DNA of 23,581 nucleotides from JASHVB01 sp049522565 (lineage in GTDB: Bacteria > Pseudomonadota > Alphaproteobacteria > Acetobacterales > Acetobacteraceae). The translations under genes and the position numbers were made by a program. Below are positions 1 to 9,198 of this stretch, in pieces. Positions within the stretch are counted from its first letter, which is position 1; every line of letters starts with the position of its first letter. Location: positions 1-23,581 of the forward strand of contig JBEKNT010000128.1 of NCBI GenBank assembly GCA_049522565.1, written 5' to 3'. The notes beneath the pieces were generated by a model, which had not been told where the DNA came from, did not search any database, and was given only the letters and a program-made list of their open reading frames with translations.

Positions 1-21
1 CCCCTCCCTCAAGGGGAGGGG
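1..21. repeat. GC-rich intergenic palindrome
   Basis: An 8-bp perfect stem (1-8 with 14-21, arm CCCCTCCC) closes over a 5-base loop. It resembles the short GC-rich palindromes elsewhere in the window (2517-2671, 15601-15649, 17901-17923 and the right edge), so it is probably a member of a dispersed intergenic repeat class. It could also end transcription of a gene lying to the left. Only its right side can be judged, because the window starts here. Confidence 0.5.
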
Positions 22-57
22 GAGCTGCTTTTTGTGCCCCCTTCACTTCGCCCAGGA

Positions 58-105
58 CTCCAGTATTTAGTTGCCTGCCCACCCTCGATCGACTACATAT
101 AGTAG
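58..105. promoter_or_regulatory. Tandem NrdR-box-like sites before the ribonucleotide reductase
   Basis: Two sites resemble the published NrdR-box core CWATATATWG. The site at 93-102, CTACATATAG, matches 9 of 10 positions, and the site at 61-70, CAGTATTTAG, matches 8 of 10. They start 32 bp apart, about three helical turns, which is the spacing usual for paired NrdR boxes. NrdR is an ATP/dATP-sensing zinc repressor of ribonucleotide reductase genes. The pair ends about 28 bases before the chosen start codon at 131, a position that would block transcription. The match and spacing are read directly; the function is inferred, and no nrdR gene lies in this window. Confidence 0.6.
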
Positions 106-130
106 GGATCGAACGGCAGGACATACCGAC

Positions 131-2506
131 ATGGATGGCGACATCGTCCGGCTAGCCACTCTCAGCCTCCGCGACCTGCCAGGCTCAGCGTTCGGCGAGG
201 CGCCGCTACCGGCCCGGAAACTCGATCCGGGCATGGGCGTCGCGGTCGCCCGTCGGACCGTGTTCCGCCCCGAGGACCAGGAGTGCTTCGGCCGAGTCGC
301 CGACCGGGTGGCCGAAGGCAACATCGCATTGCTCGGCTTGGCCGACGCCCGCTCCCGCCAGGAGCAGGCGCGGCTGCGTAACGCCATTGCGACCGGCGCC
401 TTGCTCACCTCGGGCCGGCATCTCCAGCATGGCGACGCCGACCAACCGTCGCGCAACATGGAGGTGTTCACCAACTGCGCCACCGCCGCGGCCTCTTTCG
501 CCAAGTTCTATCTGCTGCTGAACGGCTCCGGTGTCGGCCGCAGCTACGACGACTCGCTGATGGCGGTGGATTGGGCGCAGGCGCCGACGCTGTTGCTGCA
601 CCTGTCGCCGGACCACCCGGATCACCCGGTCCACGACCTGTCGCGCTTCGCCGACGAGCTCGGCCTGCCCGCCAATGCGGCCGCGGTCCGGGCGTTCCTG
701 GCCCGTGAACTGCTGGACAACCTGGCCGCCGCCCCGCCGGGTGCCGTTCACTACTGCATCGAGGACAGCCGCGAGGGCTGGGCCAAGGCCGTGGAATTGC
801 TCGAGGCGATGGCGTTCCGCGGCGAACGCGATCGGACGCTGGTGCTGGACTTCTCCGCGATCCGTCCTGCCGGCTCGCCGATTCGCGGCATGCAGGGGCG
901 GCCGGCCTCCGGCCCGGTGTCGCTGCTGCGGGCCTTCCTCAACATCCGTGAGCATGTGATCACGCCGGCGCGGTCCGAGTCGTCGATGGAGCGCTGGGAG
1001 CAATCGCTGCGGCTCGACCATTACCTGTCGATGGAGGTGCAGGTGGGCGGCGCACGGCGGGCTGCGCGGATGGCCACCAAGTCCTGGCGCGACCCCGGTG
1101 TGCTGCGCTTCATCCGCGCCAAGGAAGCGGGCGGGCTATGGACCGCCAACAACTCGGTCATGGTCGATGCCGAGTTCTGGCAGCGCGTGCGCAGCGGCGA
1201 CTCGACAGATCCGCTCACCCGCCACGCCGTCGCGGTGTTTCAGGAGGCGACTCGCTGCGCCTGGGTGAACGGCGAGCCGGGCTTCATCAACGGCGACCGG
1301 CTGGAGGACCACCGCACCGGCGTGGCGCGCGACCGGCCGGTGGATCATGACGGGCGCAGCTTCCGCAGCGCGCGCTACCAGGTGGACGCGGCGGCCCCGC
1401 TATTGGCGGAACTCACCCGCCGCGCGGCCGAGTCGGACTTCCCCGCCACCACCAATCCCTGTGGCGAGATCACCCTGCACGTCACCGGCGGCTACTGCGT
1501 CATCGCCGATTTCGCCCCCGTGCTCGCCTGCCCCATACCGCTGGAGGACGTGGTGCCCGGCGTGGTGTCGCCGGCGGTCGCCGCGCTGTGGGATGCGCGG
1601 GTGGAGGACGCCGTGCGGCTCGGCGTGCGCTTCCTGATGCGCGCCAACCGCATGGACTCGCTGTATGCCGACGAAGTGGCGCGCACCAACCGCATGGGCA
1701 TCGGTCCCACCGGGCTGCACGAATGGGCGTGGTTGCGCTTCGGCCTGGGCTTCGCCGACCTGCTGGACGAGGCCCGCGCGGCGCCGTTCTGGACGATGCT
1801 CGATCATCTGTCGGCGGTGGCGAAGGACGAGGGCGACGCCTATGCGCGCGAACTCGGGCTGCGCCGGCCGGTGACGGTGACGACGGTGAAGCCGTCCGGC
1901 ACCATCAGCAAGCTGTTCGGCCTGACCGAAGGCGCCCATCTGCCGGCACGCGCGCAATATCTGCGTTGGGTGCAGTTCAAGGGCACCCGCGACCCGGTCA
2001 GTGGCGAATGGATGGCCGGGTCCGATCCCTTGCTCCCGGAATACGCCGAGCGCGGCTATCCGCTGCGTGAACTACGGACCTTTCCCGGGATGACCATTGT
2101 GGGTTTCCCGACGGTGCCGCTGATCATGCGGCTAGGTCTGGCAGAAAAGCTGGTAACCGCGCCGGAAGCGACCCCGACGCAGCAATACCGCTGGCTCCGG
2201 CTGCTGGAGCAATACTGGATCGGCGAGAAGCAGGGCAACCAGGTCAGCTACACGTTGAAGCTCTACACCGACCGGCACGATCTTGACGGCTTCCGCGCCA
2301 TTGTGCTGCGCGAGCAACCGGAGGTGCGCTGCTGCGCGATCCTGCCGACGCGGCCCGATCATGCGCTGGGTTACGAGTACCTGCCGGAGGAGACGGTGTC
2401 CGCCGAGGCTTTCGCCACCCTGGTGGCCGCGATCGATCTGGCGGAGTCGCGCGAGGCAGTGGACATGGTCCACCTGCAATGCGCCAGCGGGGTATGCCCG
2501 ATTTAG
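131..2506 (+). CDS. nrdJ: Class II (adenosylcobalamin-dependent) ribonucleotide reductase, monomeric type
   Basis: Makes deoxyribonucleotides from ribonucleotides using a thiyl radical generated from coenzyme B12, without oxygen or a separate radical subunit. The 791-residue product has the cysteines expected from the Lactobacillus leichmannii enzyme: C116 in FTNCAT and C456 as the active-site redox pair, C444 in NPCGE as the thiyl cysteine with E446 beside it, and a C-terminal CASGVCPI tail (C784, C789) that re-reduces the site. A VKPSGTISK segment typical of the family lies further along. The length is close to the monomeric class (about 740) and there is no extra zinc-ribbon C-terminal domain. 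The ATG at 131 was chosen because GGCAGGA lies about 10 bases ahead; the frame stays open to 71 with only a TTG. Two NrdR-like boxes precede it. Whether it acts on di- or triphosphates cannot be told from sequence alone. Confidence 0.93.
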   Translation: MDGDIVRLATLSLRDLPGSAFGEAPLPARKLDPGMGVAVARRTVFRPEDQECFGRVADRVAEGNIALLGLADARSRQEQARLRNAIATGALLTSGRHLQHGDADQPSRNMEVFTNCATAAASFAKFYLLLNGSGVGRSYDDSLMAVDWAQAPTLLLHLSPDHPDHPVHDLSRFADELGLPANAAAVRAFLARELLDNLAAAPPGAVHYCIEDSREGWAKAVELLEAMAFRGERDRTLVLDFSAIRPAGSPIRGMQGRPASGPVSLLRAFLNIREHVITPARSESSMERWEQSLRLDHYLSMEVQVGGARRAARMATKSWRDPGVLRFIRAKEAGGLWTANNSVMVDAEFWQRVRSGDSTDPLTRHAVAVFQEATRCAWVNGEPGFINGDRLEDHRTGVARDRPVDHDGRSFRSARYQVDAAAPLLAELTRRAAESDFPATTNPCGEITLHVTGGYCVIADFAPVLACPIPLEDVVPGVVSPAVAALWDARVEDAVRLGVRFLMRANRMDSLYADEVARTNRMGIGPTGLHEWAWLRFGLGFADLLDEARAAPFWTMLDHLSAVAKDEGDAYARELGLRRPVTVTTVKPSGTISKLFGLTEGAHLPARAQYLRWVQFKGTRDPVSGEWMAGSDPLLPEYAERGYPLRELRTFPGMTIVGFPTVPLIMRLGLAEKLVTAPEATPTQQYRWLRLLEQYWIGEKQGNQVSYTLKLYTDRHDLDGFRAIVLREQPEVRCCAILPTRPDHALGYEYLPEETVSAEAFATLVAAIDLAESREAVDMVHLQCASGVCPI

Positions 2507-2516
2507 TCAGGCAAAA

Positions 2517-2671
2517 CCTCTCCCGCCTCGCGGGAGAGGTCGCCACGCGCAGCGTGGCGGGTGAGGGTGATCGGGTCGCCCCGAAGCACGCCCTTGCAGT
2601 GGGCCGGCCCGATCACCCTCCCCCTCGGCGCTCTGACGCCTCGACCTCTCCCGCGCGCAGCGCGGGAGAGG
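2517..2671. repeat. Nested palindromic module between converging nrdJ and dnaJ
   Basis: Four perfect hairpins are packed into 155 bases: 2517-2526 with 2530-2539 (10 bp), 2541-2548 with 2552-2559 (8 bp), 2563-2575 with 2608-2620 (13 bp) and 2645-2656 with 2660-2671 (12 bp). The first and last share the arm CCTCTCCCGC and its complement, so the outer halves can also pair with each other. The module nearly fills the gap between two converging genes and could stop transcription from both sides, although no T-tract follows any stem. The same arm recurs at 17901-17923, which suggests a mobile or dispersed palindrome family rather than a single terminator. Confidence 0.75.
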
Positions 2672-2675
2672 TAAG

Positions 2676-3824
2676 TCAGCCCCGCCCGCCTTCGAAGAAC
2701 TCCTTCACCTTGGCGAAGAAGCCCTCGCTTTCCGGGCTGCCCTTGGCGTGCTTCTCCGACTCCGCCTCGAACTCTTCCAGCAGTTCCCGCTGCCGGCGCG
2801 TCAGGTTCTGCGGCGTCTCCACCGCGACCTGGATATACATGTCGCCGCGTGCCGCACTGCGCAGGACCGAGAACCCTTTGCTGCGCAGGCGGAACTGGTC
2901 GCCGGTCTGGGTGCCCGGGGGGATCTTCACCTTGGCGCGGCTGCCGTCGATCACCGGTACCTCGACGTCGCTACCCAACGCCGCCTGGCTCATGCGCAGC
3001 GGTACCCGCATGAAGATGTTGGACCCGTCACGCTGGAAGAACGGATGCGGCCGCACCGCGACATGCACATACAGGTCGCCGTTCGACGCGCCCTGGCCGC
3101 CGGCCTCGCCCTCGCCGGCCAGCCGGATCCGGGTGCCGTCTTCCACCCCGGCCGGGATGGCCACTTGCAGGCTGCGCTCCCGCTGCACCGTGCCCACGCC
3201 CTGACAGGTGCGGCACGGGTTGCGGATCACCCGGCCCTGACCACCGCAGGTCGGGCAGGTGCGCTCGATCAGGAAGAAGCCCTGCTGCGACCGCACCTTG
3301 CCGGCGCCCTGGCAGGTCGGGCAGGTATCGGCACTGCGCGCCTTGTCTTCGGATCCGGTGCCGCCGCACGCCTCGCATGCCACGCGCGTGGGCACGCGCA
3401 GGGTCACCTTGGCGCCGGCGAAGGCCTCGGTGAGGTCGATCTCCACCGCCTGACGAATATCCGCGCCGGTGCGCTGCCGAGCCGCCCCACCGCCGCCGCG
3501 GCGGCCCATCATGTCGCCGAACATCTGGTCGAAGATGTCGTTCAGCCCGCCGCCGGCCGAGAAATCGAAACCGCCGCCAAACCCGCCGGCACCACCTTGC
3601 TCGAACGCCGCATGGCCATAGCGGTCGTAGGCAGCGCGCTTTTGTTCGTCCTTCAGGACGTCGTAGGCCTCGCTGGCTTCCTTGAATTTTCCCTCGGCCG
3701 CCTTGTCGCCGGGATTGCGATCCGGGTGATGCTGCATGGCGAGCTTGCGGTAGGCCTTCTTGATATCGTCAGCGCCCGCATCGCGCGCCACCCCCAGCGT
3801 GGCGTAGTAGTCCTGCTTCGCCAT
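2676..3824 (-). CDS. dnaJ: Chaperone protein DnaJ (Hsp40, type I)
   Basis: Co-chaperone that binds unfolded proteins, hands them to DnaK and stimulates its ATPase. The 382-residue product has all parts of a type I DnaJ: a J domain (about 4-70) with the HPD motif at 33-35, a Gly/Phe-rich linker (about 76-113), a zinc-binding region starting at C150 with four CxxCxGxG-type repeats (CEACGGTG, CPTCQGAG, CPTCGGQG, CRTCQGVG), and C-terminal substrate-binding domains. The frame extends 12 codons further upstream, but the start at 3824 gives the usual MAKQDYY beginning and has AAAGGG ahead of it. It follows dnaK on the same strand after a 139-base gap that holds a hairpin terminator, so it is probably expressed by read-through or from its own weak promoter. 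Its 3' end abuts the palindromic module. Confidence 0.97.
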   Translation of the reverse strand: MAKQDYYATLGVARDAGADDIKKAYRKLAMQHHPDRNPGDKAAEGKFKEASEAYDVLKDEQKRAAYDRYGHAAFEQGGAGGFGGGFDFSAGGGLNDIFDQMFGDMMGRRGGGGAARQRTGADIRQAVEIDLTEAFAGAKVTLRVPTRVACEACGGTGSEDKARSADTCPTCQGAGKVRSQQGFFLIERTCPTCGGQGRVIRNPCRTCQGVGTVQRERSLQVAIPAGVEDGTRIRLAGEGEAGGQGASNGDLYVHVAVRPHPFFQRDGSNIFMRVPLRMSQAALGSDVEVPVIDGSRAKVKIPPGTQTGDQFRLRSKGFSVLRSAARGDMYIQVAVETPQNLTRRQRELLEEFEAESEKHAKGSPESEGFFAKVKEFFEGGRG

Positions 3825-3880
3825 TCTCAGCCCTTTGTGCCGCGCTGCCGTTCCAACCATAAAACCGGCATGCGCTGAAC

Positions 3881-3923
3881 CGCAATAAAATCGCGCCCGC
3901 CTTCAGATGAAGCGCGGGCGCGA
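3881..3923 (-). terminator. Intrinsic terminator-like hairpin after dnaK
   Basis: Read in the direction of dnaK, a 10-bp perfect GC-rich stem (3914-3923 with 3891-3900) encloses an inner 4-bp stem (3909-3912 with 3901-3904) and a small loop, and is followed at once by TTTTATT on the minus strand. This is the layout of a factor-independent terminator. It lies 40 bases beyond the dnaK stop and upstream of dnaJ, so it would lower dnaJ transcription relative to dnaK. Partial read-through is likely, since the two genes are normally co-transcribed. Confidence 0.7.
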
Positions 3924-3963
3924 CCACTCATGCCTTGCCGGCCATGTGGCCGCCCTTTGGCGC

Positions 3964-5916
<1,953 letters not shown>

Positions 5917-5992
5917 TGAGTGAGGCTCCTTTCAGCGGACCCGAGCAGCCCGAAGCACCGCGCGAGTCCCTTGGTGAGTAATGTGACACCGA

Positions 5993-6022
5993 TGTATGGG
6001 GGTGCCCCGGTTCGGGCAAGGG
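5993..6022 (-). promoter_or_regulatory. RpoH (sigma-32 type) heat-shock promoter of dnaK
   Basis: On the minus strand, CCCTTGCCC (6014-6022) is followed after 11 bases by CCCCCATACA (5993-6002). These resemble the sigma-32 elements CCCTTGAA and CCCCATNT, with spacing in the accepted range. Transcription would begin near 5985, giving an untranslated leader of about 70 bases before dnaK. No CIRCE element (the HrcA operator, TTAGCACTC-N9-GAGTGCTAA) was seen here, so heat-shock control of dnaK probably runs through RpoH. The promoter class is inferred from sequence match only. Confidence 0.6.
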
Positions 6023-6089
6023 TCGCCCCCGCGTTTTTCGTTCACCACCGGCACGGTTTCCGGCCTGGTGGGCAGCCTGCCGGGTCGTT

Positions 6090-6758
6090 TCAAGCGGTTT
6101 TGTCCAGTTTCACGGCGGAACGCGCCGCCGCAGCCAGTTCCGCTGCCGGGGCCTTGGCGACGACCACCATGGCCGGGCGCAGCAGGCGCCCGTTCAGGGT
6201 CCAGGCCGGGGTCCAGGCATGCATCACGGTGCCGGGCTGGTGAGCCGCGCTCTCTTGCTCCGCCATGGCCTGGTGCATGTTGGGATCGAACGGCGTGCCG
6301 GTCGGGTCCTCGCGCTTGATGCTGTTGCGTTCCAGCACCGCCAGGAAGCTGCGCTCCACCCCTTCCAGGCCTTCGCGCAGCTTGCCGACGATCTCCGGCT
6401 GGTCCGGTTCGGGCGGCGGCAGGCTGTCGATGCCGCGCCGCAGGTTCTCCGCCGCCTCCACGACGTCGGTGGCGAATTTCTGCACGGCGTATTGCCGGGT
6501 CTCGTCCACCTCGCGCCGGGAGCGGGCGCGGACGTTGGCGATCTCCGCCTCGGAGCGCATCCAGCGGTCCTTCAGTTCCGCCACCTCCGCTTCGAGTTCG
6601 GCGATGCGGGCGCTGGCAGCCTGCATCACCGCCTCCTGCGACAGGGGCGCGTTCTGGTTGGCGGGGTCCGCCGGAGCCGGATCGGACCCGGCCTCGGGGC
6701 GTGGATCGAACGGCGGGGGCTGGGAAGCGCCGTGCATTTTTTCGTGTTCGTTGGTCAT
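6090..6758 (-). CDS. grpE: Nucleotide exchange factor GrpE
   Basis: Releases ADP from DnaK so that the chaperone cycle can turn over; acts as a dimer in the cytoplasm. The 222-residue product has a Pro/Gly-rich disordered N-terminus, a long helix (about 45-110, with AELEAEVAELKDRWMRSEAE and RSRREVDETRQYA) that forms the dimer stalk, and a C-terminal beta domain containing TPFDPNMHQAM and PGTV, the hallmark part of the family. It lies 173 bases upstream of dnaK on the same strand. No clear ribosome site precedes the ATG at 6758; an in-frame ATG at 6737 is an alternative. In relatives hrcA usually adjoins grpE, but here a toxin-antitoxin unit separates them, so grpE may need a promoter in the 117-base gap 6759-6875. 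Confidence 0.95.
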   Translation of the reverse strand: MTNEHEKMHGASQPPPFDPRPEAGSDPAPADPANQNAPLSQEAVMQAASARIAELEAEVAELKDRWMRSEAEIANVRARSRREVDETRQYAVQKFATDVVEAAENLRRGIDSLPPPEPDQPEIVGKLREGLEGVERSFLAVLERNSIKREDPTGTPFDPNMHQAMAEQESAAHQPGTVMHAWTPAWTLNGRLLRPAMVVVAKAPAAELAAAARSAVKLDKTA

Positions 6759-6875
6759 GAACGCTCAGTTAGGGCTGGGACAGGTTCTGGACAAGCGGGT
6801 GTGAGGGCCTAACGGGGTTGCAAAAGGGGTGATGGGTCGCCCCGCCATCGTATGCCGCAATCATGAAGATTTGGT

Positions 6876-7355
6876 TTACGGCCGGTCGGCCCGATTGACC
6901 TGGGCGCAGCATGACGCGGGGCCACCGTACACGGCGTCGGCCGGCGCGAGAGGCACGCCGCGCTGTGCCGCCGCCCGGCGTAGTGCCTTGTCGCTGCTGG
7001 CCAAGGGCAACCCGCGGCGGATCGCCAACTCCAGATAAACGGCATCGTAGACCGTTAGTGCCTCGGTCTGCGCCAGAGCCAACACGGTGCTGCGCCACAC
7101 GGCCCCCAGACCTTGGGTGTCAGTCTCGATCGCGAGCATGTCGAGCAATGCAAGGCGCTCCTGGACCGCCTCGGACGCGATGCGCCCGCGACGAGCAGCC
7201 AGCAGCAGCACGTTGGTGACTTCCAGAGTCCACCAAGCAGGAACAACGGCGCCTTCGGTCTGCACCAGTTCGAGGAGAGCATCGAGCGCGGGCGTAGCCT
7301 CGTCCTCGAAGCACCAGGCAACTGCGACGGAACAATCCACAACGAAGCCCGGCAT
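6876..7355 (-). CDS. vapC: PIN-domain toxin, VapC family
   Basis: Predicted Mg2+-dependent ribonuclease of a type II toxin-antitoxin system; family members cut tRNA or rRNA to stop translation. The 159-residue product keeps the four acidic residues of the PIN active site: D7 (VVDCS), E45 (TLEVTN), D104 (VYDAVYLELA) and D122 (ASSDKAL). It therefore looks catalytically competent. The last 20 or so residues (YGGPASCCAQVNRADRP) go beyond the usual family end and may be read-through into flanking DNA. The start codon lies two bases after the stop of the upstream antitoxin frame, a coupled arrangement. That antitoxin gene is broken by a frameshifting deletion (7358-7556), leaving an apparently unprotected toxin. 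The pair sits between hrcA and grpE, an unusual place. Confidence 0.88.
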   Translation of the reverse strand: MPGFVVDCSVAVAWCFEDEATPALDALLELVQTEGAVVPAWWTLEVTNVLLLAARRGRIASEAVQERLALLDMLAIETDTQGLGAVWRSTVLALAQTEALTVYDAVYLELAIRRGLPLASSDKALRRAAAQRGVPLAPADAVYGGPASCCAQVNRADRP

Positions 7356-7357
7356 GC

Positions 7358-7556
7358 TCAGCGTCGGCCGGCGTCACGCAGCTCCCGCCAATCCAGCCCA
7401 CCCAATGTGGTGCCCCGTCGCAGGACGCGCAATTTGGCAACCGCCTGGGCGGCCCGAGCCCGGGTGCCCGAGTCGATGGGCACAAGCCGGGCGACGGGGC
7501 GCCTCCGAGAGGTGGGTCTTGGCCTCGAAGGCGCCGATGAGGGTCGAGGTGTCCAT
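7358..7556 (-). pseudogene. vapB: Broken Phd/YefM-type antitoxin of the adjacent vapC
   Basis: The gene starts at an ATG (7556) and encodes MDTSTLIGAFEAKTHLSE, the typical N-terminus of a Phd/YefM antitoxin. At about 7502 the frame is lost: the same frame goes on as unrelated sequence and stops near 7374. One frame over, from 7501, a 47-codon stretch encodes RPVARLVPIDSGTRARAAQA and continues to a stop at 7358-7360, two bases before vapC. In intact relatives about 17 residues (LLxRVEAGEEITITRHG-like) join these parts. The simplest reading is a deletion of about 50 bases that removed the middle of the DNA-binding half and shifted the frame. The toxin-binding C-terminal half would not be made in frame from this start, unless translation begins internally. 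A single sequencing error cannot explain the missing residues. Confidence 0.8.
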
Positions 7557-7615
7557 GATATCCAACTAGTTGTCTGACCTGGTCTGATATTTCAAGCCTT
7601 GCGCGACAAGTCATT

Positions 7616-8725
7616 TCACCCCAGCAGCCGACCGATCACCCGCGCGGTATAGTCCACCACCGGGATGATCCGGCCGTAATTGATCCGGGTCGGCCCGATC
7701 ACCCCGATCGCACCGACGATCCGGCCGCCCTCGCTACGCGCCGGCGCCACCACCATGGACAGACCGGCGTTGCCGAACAGCCCGCTCTCGGCGCCGATGA
7801 AGATCCGCACGCCTTCCGAGCGTTCGGCCAGTTCCAGCAGGCGCAGCATCGTCTCCTGCGCCTCCAGCCGCTCGAACAGCGCCTGGATGGCGGACAGGCG
7901 CTCGATTTGCGTCACGTCCGACAACAGCCGCCCCTGGCCGCGGATGATCAGGCTGGCGCCGCGCGGCCCCTCCCCGGTCCAGGTGGCCAGGCCCGCCCCA
8001 ACCACCTGCGACGTCAGCGTATCCAGTTCGGACCGATCGGCCGCCAGCTCCTCGGCCACGATGCGGCGGACGTCGGCCAGGGGGCGGCCCGACAGCCGCG
8101 CATTCAGGTAGTTGCTAGCTTGCTGCAAGGCCGAGGGTGGGGTGCCCGGCGGAGTCTCGATCACCCGGTTCTCCACCTGGCCCTCGGCACTGACCAGGAT
8201 CACCAGCGCCCGGCCCGGCCCCAGCGGCACGAATTCGATATGCCGCAAGGCGCCTTCCGATTTCGGCGCCAGCACCAGGCCGGCGGCCGCGGACAGGCCG
8301 GAGAGCATGGTGCTGGCCTCCGCCAGCGTGTCCTCCAGGCTGCGGCCGGAGGCGGCCAGCGCGGCGGAAATCGTGTCCCGCTCCTCCTCCGACAACTCAC
8401 CGAAATGCAGCAGACCGTCGACGAACAGCCGCAACCCCTGGTCGGTCGGCAGCCGGCCGGCGGAGGTGTGCGGCGCGAACAGCAGACCGGCCTCGGTGAG
8501 GTCGGCCATCACGTTGCGGATGGTCGCCGGCGACAGGTTCATCGGCAGCAGGCGCGACAGGGTGCGACTGCCGACCGGCTCCCCGGTCTCGACATATTGC
8601 TCGACGATCTCCCGCAGCACCGCCGCGGAGCGGGCGTCGAGGCCGGGCGGGAACTGTGCGGCGGAGCCGCCAGCACGTCCGGTCACTCGCGCCCCGCTAC
8701 CAGGCGGGTTGACAGGCTTGTCCAT
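7616..8725 (-). CDS. hrcA: Heat-inducible transcription repressor HrcA
   Basis: Repressor that binds the CIRCE inverted repeat ahead of heat-shock genes and is kept active by GroEL. The 369-residue product has the N-terminal winged-helix domain (about 27-100), with ARSAAVLREIVEQYVETGEP and SPATIRNVMADLTEAGLLF followed by the HTSAGRLPTDQGLRLFVD segment that marks HrcA, then a GAF-like dimerisation and inserted domain to the C-terminus (IGVIGPTRINYGRIIPVVDY). The ATG at 8725 is preceded by GGGGAA. The 24 residues before the core form a Pro/Gly-rich extension. No CIRCE site was found anywhere in the window, so its targets, probably groESL, lie elsewhere. Downstream on the same strand come the broken vapBC unit and then grpE. 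Confidence 0.96.
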   Translation of the reverse strand: MDKPVNPPGSGARVTGRAGGSAAQFPPGLDARSAAVLREIVEQYVETGEPVGSRTLSRLLPMNLSPATIRNVMADLTEAGLLFAPHTSAGRLPTDQGLRLFVDGLLHFGELSEEERDTISAALAASGRSLEDTLAEASTMLSGLSAAAGLVLAPKSEGALRHIEFVPLGPGRALVILVSAEGQVENRVIETPPGTPPSALQQASNYLNARLSGRPLADVRRIVAEELAADRSELDTLTSQVVGAGLATWTGEGPRGASLIIRGQGRLLSDVTQIERLSAIQALFERLEAQETMLRLLELAERSEGVRIFIGAESGLFGNAGLSMVVAPARSEGGRIVGAIGVIGPTRINYGRIIPVVDYTARVIGRLLG

Positions 8726-8841
8726 TATGATTCCCCGCGTGAAAACCTAGAAAACGCGTCGGTTCAGCCTACTCGGCAACCAGTGCATCCGGTGCCGGGA
8801 ATCGGCTGACCTTGGTGACTGGTCATGCGCACCGCGCTGGC

Positions 8842-9135
8842 TCACGCCGGCACCGATTCCGTAAAGCGACGGGTGACCTTGATGCTGTCTGTCCGCTGAC
8901 GTGCTTCCCAAAGATCTCGCTGCAACTGCATCCGCAACCAGTGGTCGGCCGTGCTCCAACCAACCTTCTCCAGACGAATGGCCATGCCAGGCGAGATGCC
9001 ACTATGCCCGTTCAACAGGTCGGACAGCGCCTTGCGCGTCACGCCGAGCGCCTCGGCTGCCGCCGTCACGGTCAGGCCGAGCGGCTTGAGGCAATCCTCG
9101 CGAATGACCTCGCCGGGGTGCGCCGGGTTATGCAT
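8842..9135 (-). CDS. higA: HigA/VapI-like helix-turn-helix antitoxin, no toxin beside it
   Basis: Small DNA-binding protein of the HigA branch of the XRE family, which normally neutralises and co-represses a HigB ribonuclease. The 97-residue product has the family start (NPAHPGEVIREDCLKPLGLT), a helix-turn-helix at about 22-58 (AAAEALGVTRKALSDLLNGH) and the C-terminal DHWLRMQLQRDLWEA helix. The ATG at 9135 has GAGGG ten bases ahead. In most loci higB lies directly upstream; here 9136-9259 holds no HigB frame on the minus strand, only a promoter (9199-9227). It is therefore an orphan that may act as a stand-alone regulator or as an anti-toxin against a partner elsewhere. hrcA follows 116 bases downstream in the same direction. 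Confidence 0.88.
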   Translation of the reverse strand: MHNPAHPGEVIREDCLKPLGLTVTAAAEALGVTRKALSDLLNGHSGISPGMAIRLEKVGWSTADHWLRMQLQRDLWEARQRTDSIKVTRRFTESVPA

Positions 9136-9198
9136 CTCGATGTTGCCCTCGCCGTCCGGAGGTCAGCGTTCGACGGTCAGCCGGATTATGCGGTGATA

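Noticed and set aside
206..1021. Long minus-strand open frame inside nrdJ
   Set aside because: It lies opposite a firmly identified enzyme and shows only Arg/Gly/Gln-rich shadow composition, as expected on the reverse of a GC-rich gene.
6088..6094. CTTGAAA on the minus strand at the end of grpE as a second heat-shock promoter for dnaK
   Set aside because: No CCCAT-type -10 follows at the right distance; the promoter at 5993-6022 is better.
6759..6875. CTTG...CCTAAC heat-shock-like promoter before grpE
   Set aside because: The elements are spaced acceptably, but transcription would start almost at the ATG, so the match was not strong enough to call.
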